64,000 nt of DNA. It comes from Marinoscillum furvescens DSM 4134 (GTDB lineage: Bacteria; Bacteroidota; Bacteroidia; Cytophagales; Cyclobacteriaceae). The DNA lies in contig NZ_QREG01000005.1 of assembly GCF_003386095.1 (NCBI RefSeq), positions 84,948 to 148,947 of the forward strand, read 5' to 3'. Positions 63,831 to 64,000 of the stretch are shown one piece after another. The position numbers and the translations under genes were made by a program. Within the stretch, counting starts at the first letter, position 1. Every line of letters begins with the position of its first letter. The notes beneath the pieces were generated by a model that had not been told where the DNA came from, made no database searches, and was given only the letters and a program-made list of their open reading frames with translations.

Positions 63831-63859
63831 CCAAAGGCTCCTCTATGAGGGGCCTTTGG
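63831..63859 (-). terminator. Hairpin downstream of the right-edge gene
   Basis: CCAAAGGCTCCTC and GAGGGGCCTTTGG form a 13-bp stem (one G-T pair) with a 3-nt loop. It lies 27 bp after the stop of the minus-strand gene at the right edge. The T-run is weak, so termination strength is uncertain. Nothing else is seen in the gap 63716-63885. Confidence 0.6.
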
Positions 63860-63885
63860 AGTTTCTATAGTATTGCTGGTTTGTT

Positions 63886-64000
63886 CTAATAAGCCGTGTA
63901 GATATTTTTGATGAGCGAGCGATATTCCTGAATGTCTTCGCGCAGCTTTTCCAGCTCGCCTACCCTGCGTGTTCTGAGTCGCCCTTCAGATTTTTCTACA
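63886..64000 (-). CDS. C-terminal end of an unknown gene, cut by the window edge
   Basis: An open minus-strand frame runs from the right edge to a TAG at 63886-63888. The visible 37 residues (VEKSEGRLRTRRVGELEKL, then REDIQEYRSLIKNIYTAY) are charged and look helical or coiled-coil. The hairpin just downstream supports a real gene end. The family cannot be assigned from this fragment. Confidence 0.55.
   Translation of the reverse strand, partial: VEKSEGRLRTRRVGELEKLREDIQEYRSLIKNIYTAY

Overview
The window reads as chromosomal DNA of a Bacteroidota bacterium, most likely a marine or environmental Cytophagales relative. The evidence is two giant secreted proteins with type IX secretion (T9SS) C-terminal sorting tails, three TonB-dependent receptors (TBDRs; two with a clear carboxypeptidase-regulatory-like N-terminal domain), three periplasmic-propeller sensor kinases with Y_Y_Y domains, LytTR response regulators, and a textbook Bacteroidota promoter (TTG, 19 bp, TAnnTTTG) before a tRNA. 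No insertion sequence, prophage, rRNA or CRISPR array was seen.

Layout. 1-6577: the end of a PepSY-like membrane protein, then a tightly packed iron-uptake-type operon (DUF4856 lipoprotein, imelysin-like lipoprotein, HTTM membrane protein, TBDR). 6790-10608: a secreted GH2 beta-galactosidase and a small outer-membrane beta-barrel-like protein. 10615-15461: housekeeping genes (SpoU rRNA/tRNA methyltransferase, mutS, UbiB/ABC1 kinase). 15518-16087: two small paralogous helical proteins with a perfect 30-bp palindrome between them. 16387-24531: a signalling cluster with two propeller histidine kinases and two closely related LytTR response regulators. 24789-44422: two giant T9SS-secreted proteins (about 2270 and 3773 residues) with cutC between them. 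The second is followed after 12 bp by a 57-residue protein that is only a signal peptide plus a PID-CTERM-like sorting tail. 44491-50411: a phytate-use locus (phytase, TBDR, membrane TPR-HTH regulator). 50560-51672: a DUF3667 protein, tRNA-Gly and tRNA-Leu. 51734-55287: a third propeller kinase and a small divergent gene. 55462-57638: an arsenic operon (arsI/cadI, arsC, acr3) with ArsR-type operators but no arsR nearby. 57778-64000: a lone MoxR ATPase, a beta-helix lipoprotein plus TBDR pair, an LprI-like lipoprotein and the end of an unknown gene.

The most interesting system is a probable surface-adhesin regulon. The two giant genes share an identical 41-bp upstream element that contains a 10-bp direct repeat with a 21-bp period. 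This is the geometry LytTR regulators bind. It lies at the same distance (21 bp) from the same -7-like box in both promoters, and the kinase/LytTR operon is divergent from the first giant gene. The 57-residue sorting-signal-only protein is probably co-transcribed with the larger giant and would be a second, unexplained surface component.

All calls come from reading the sequence and from memory of protein families; no database search was run.
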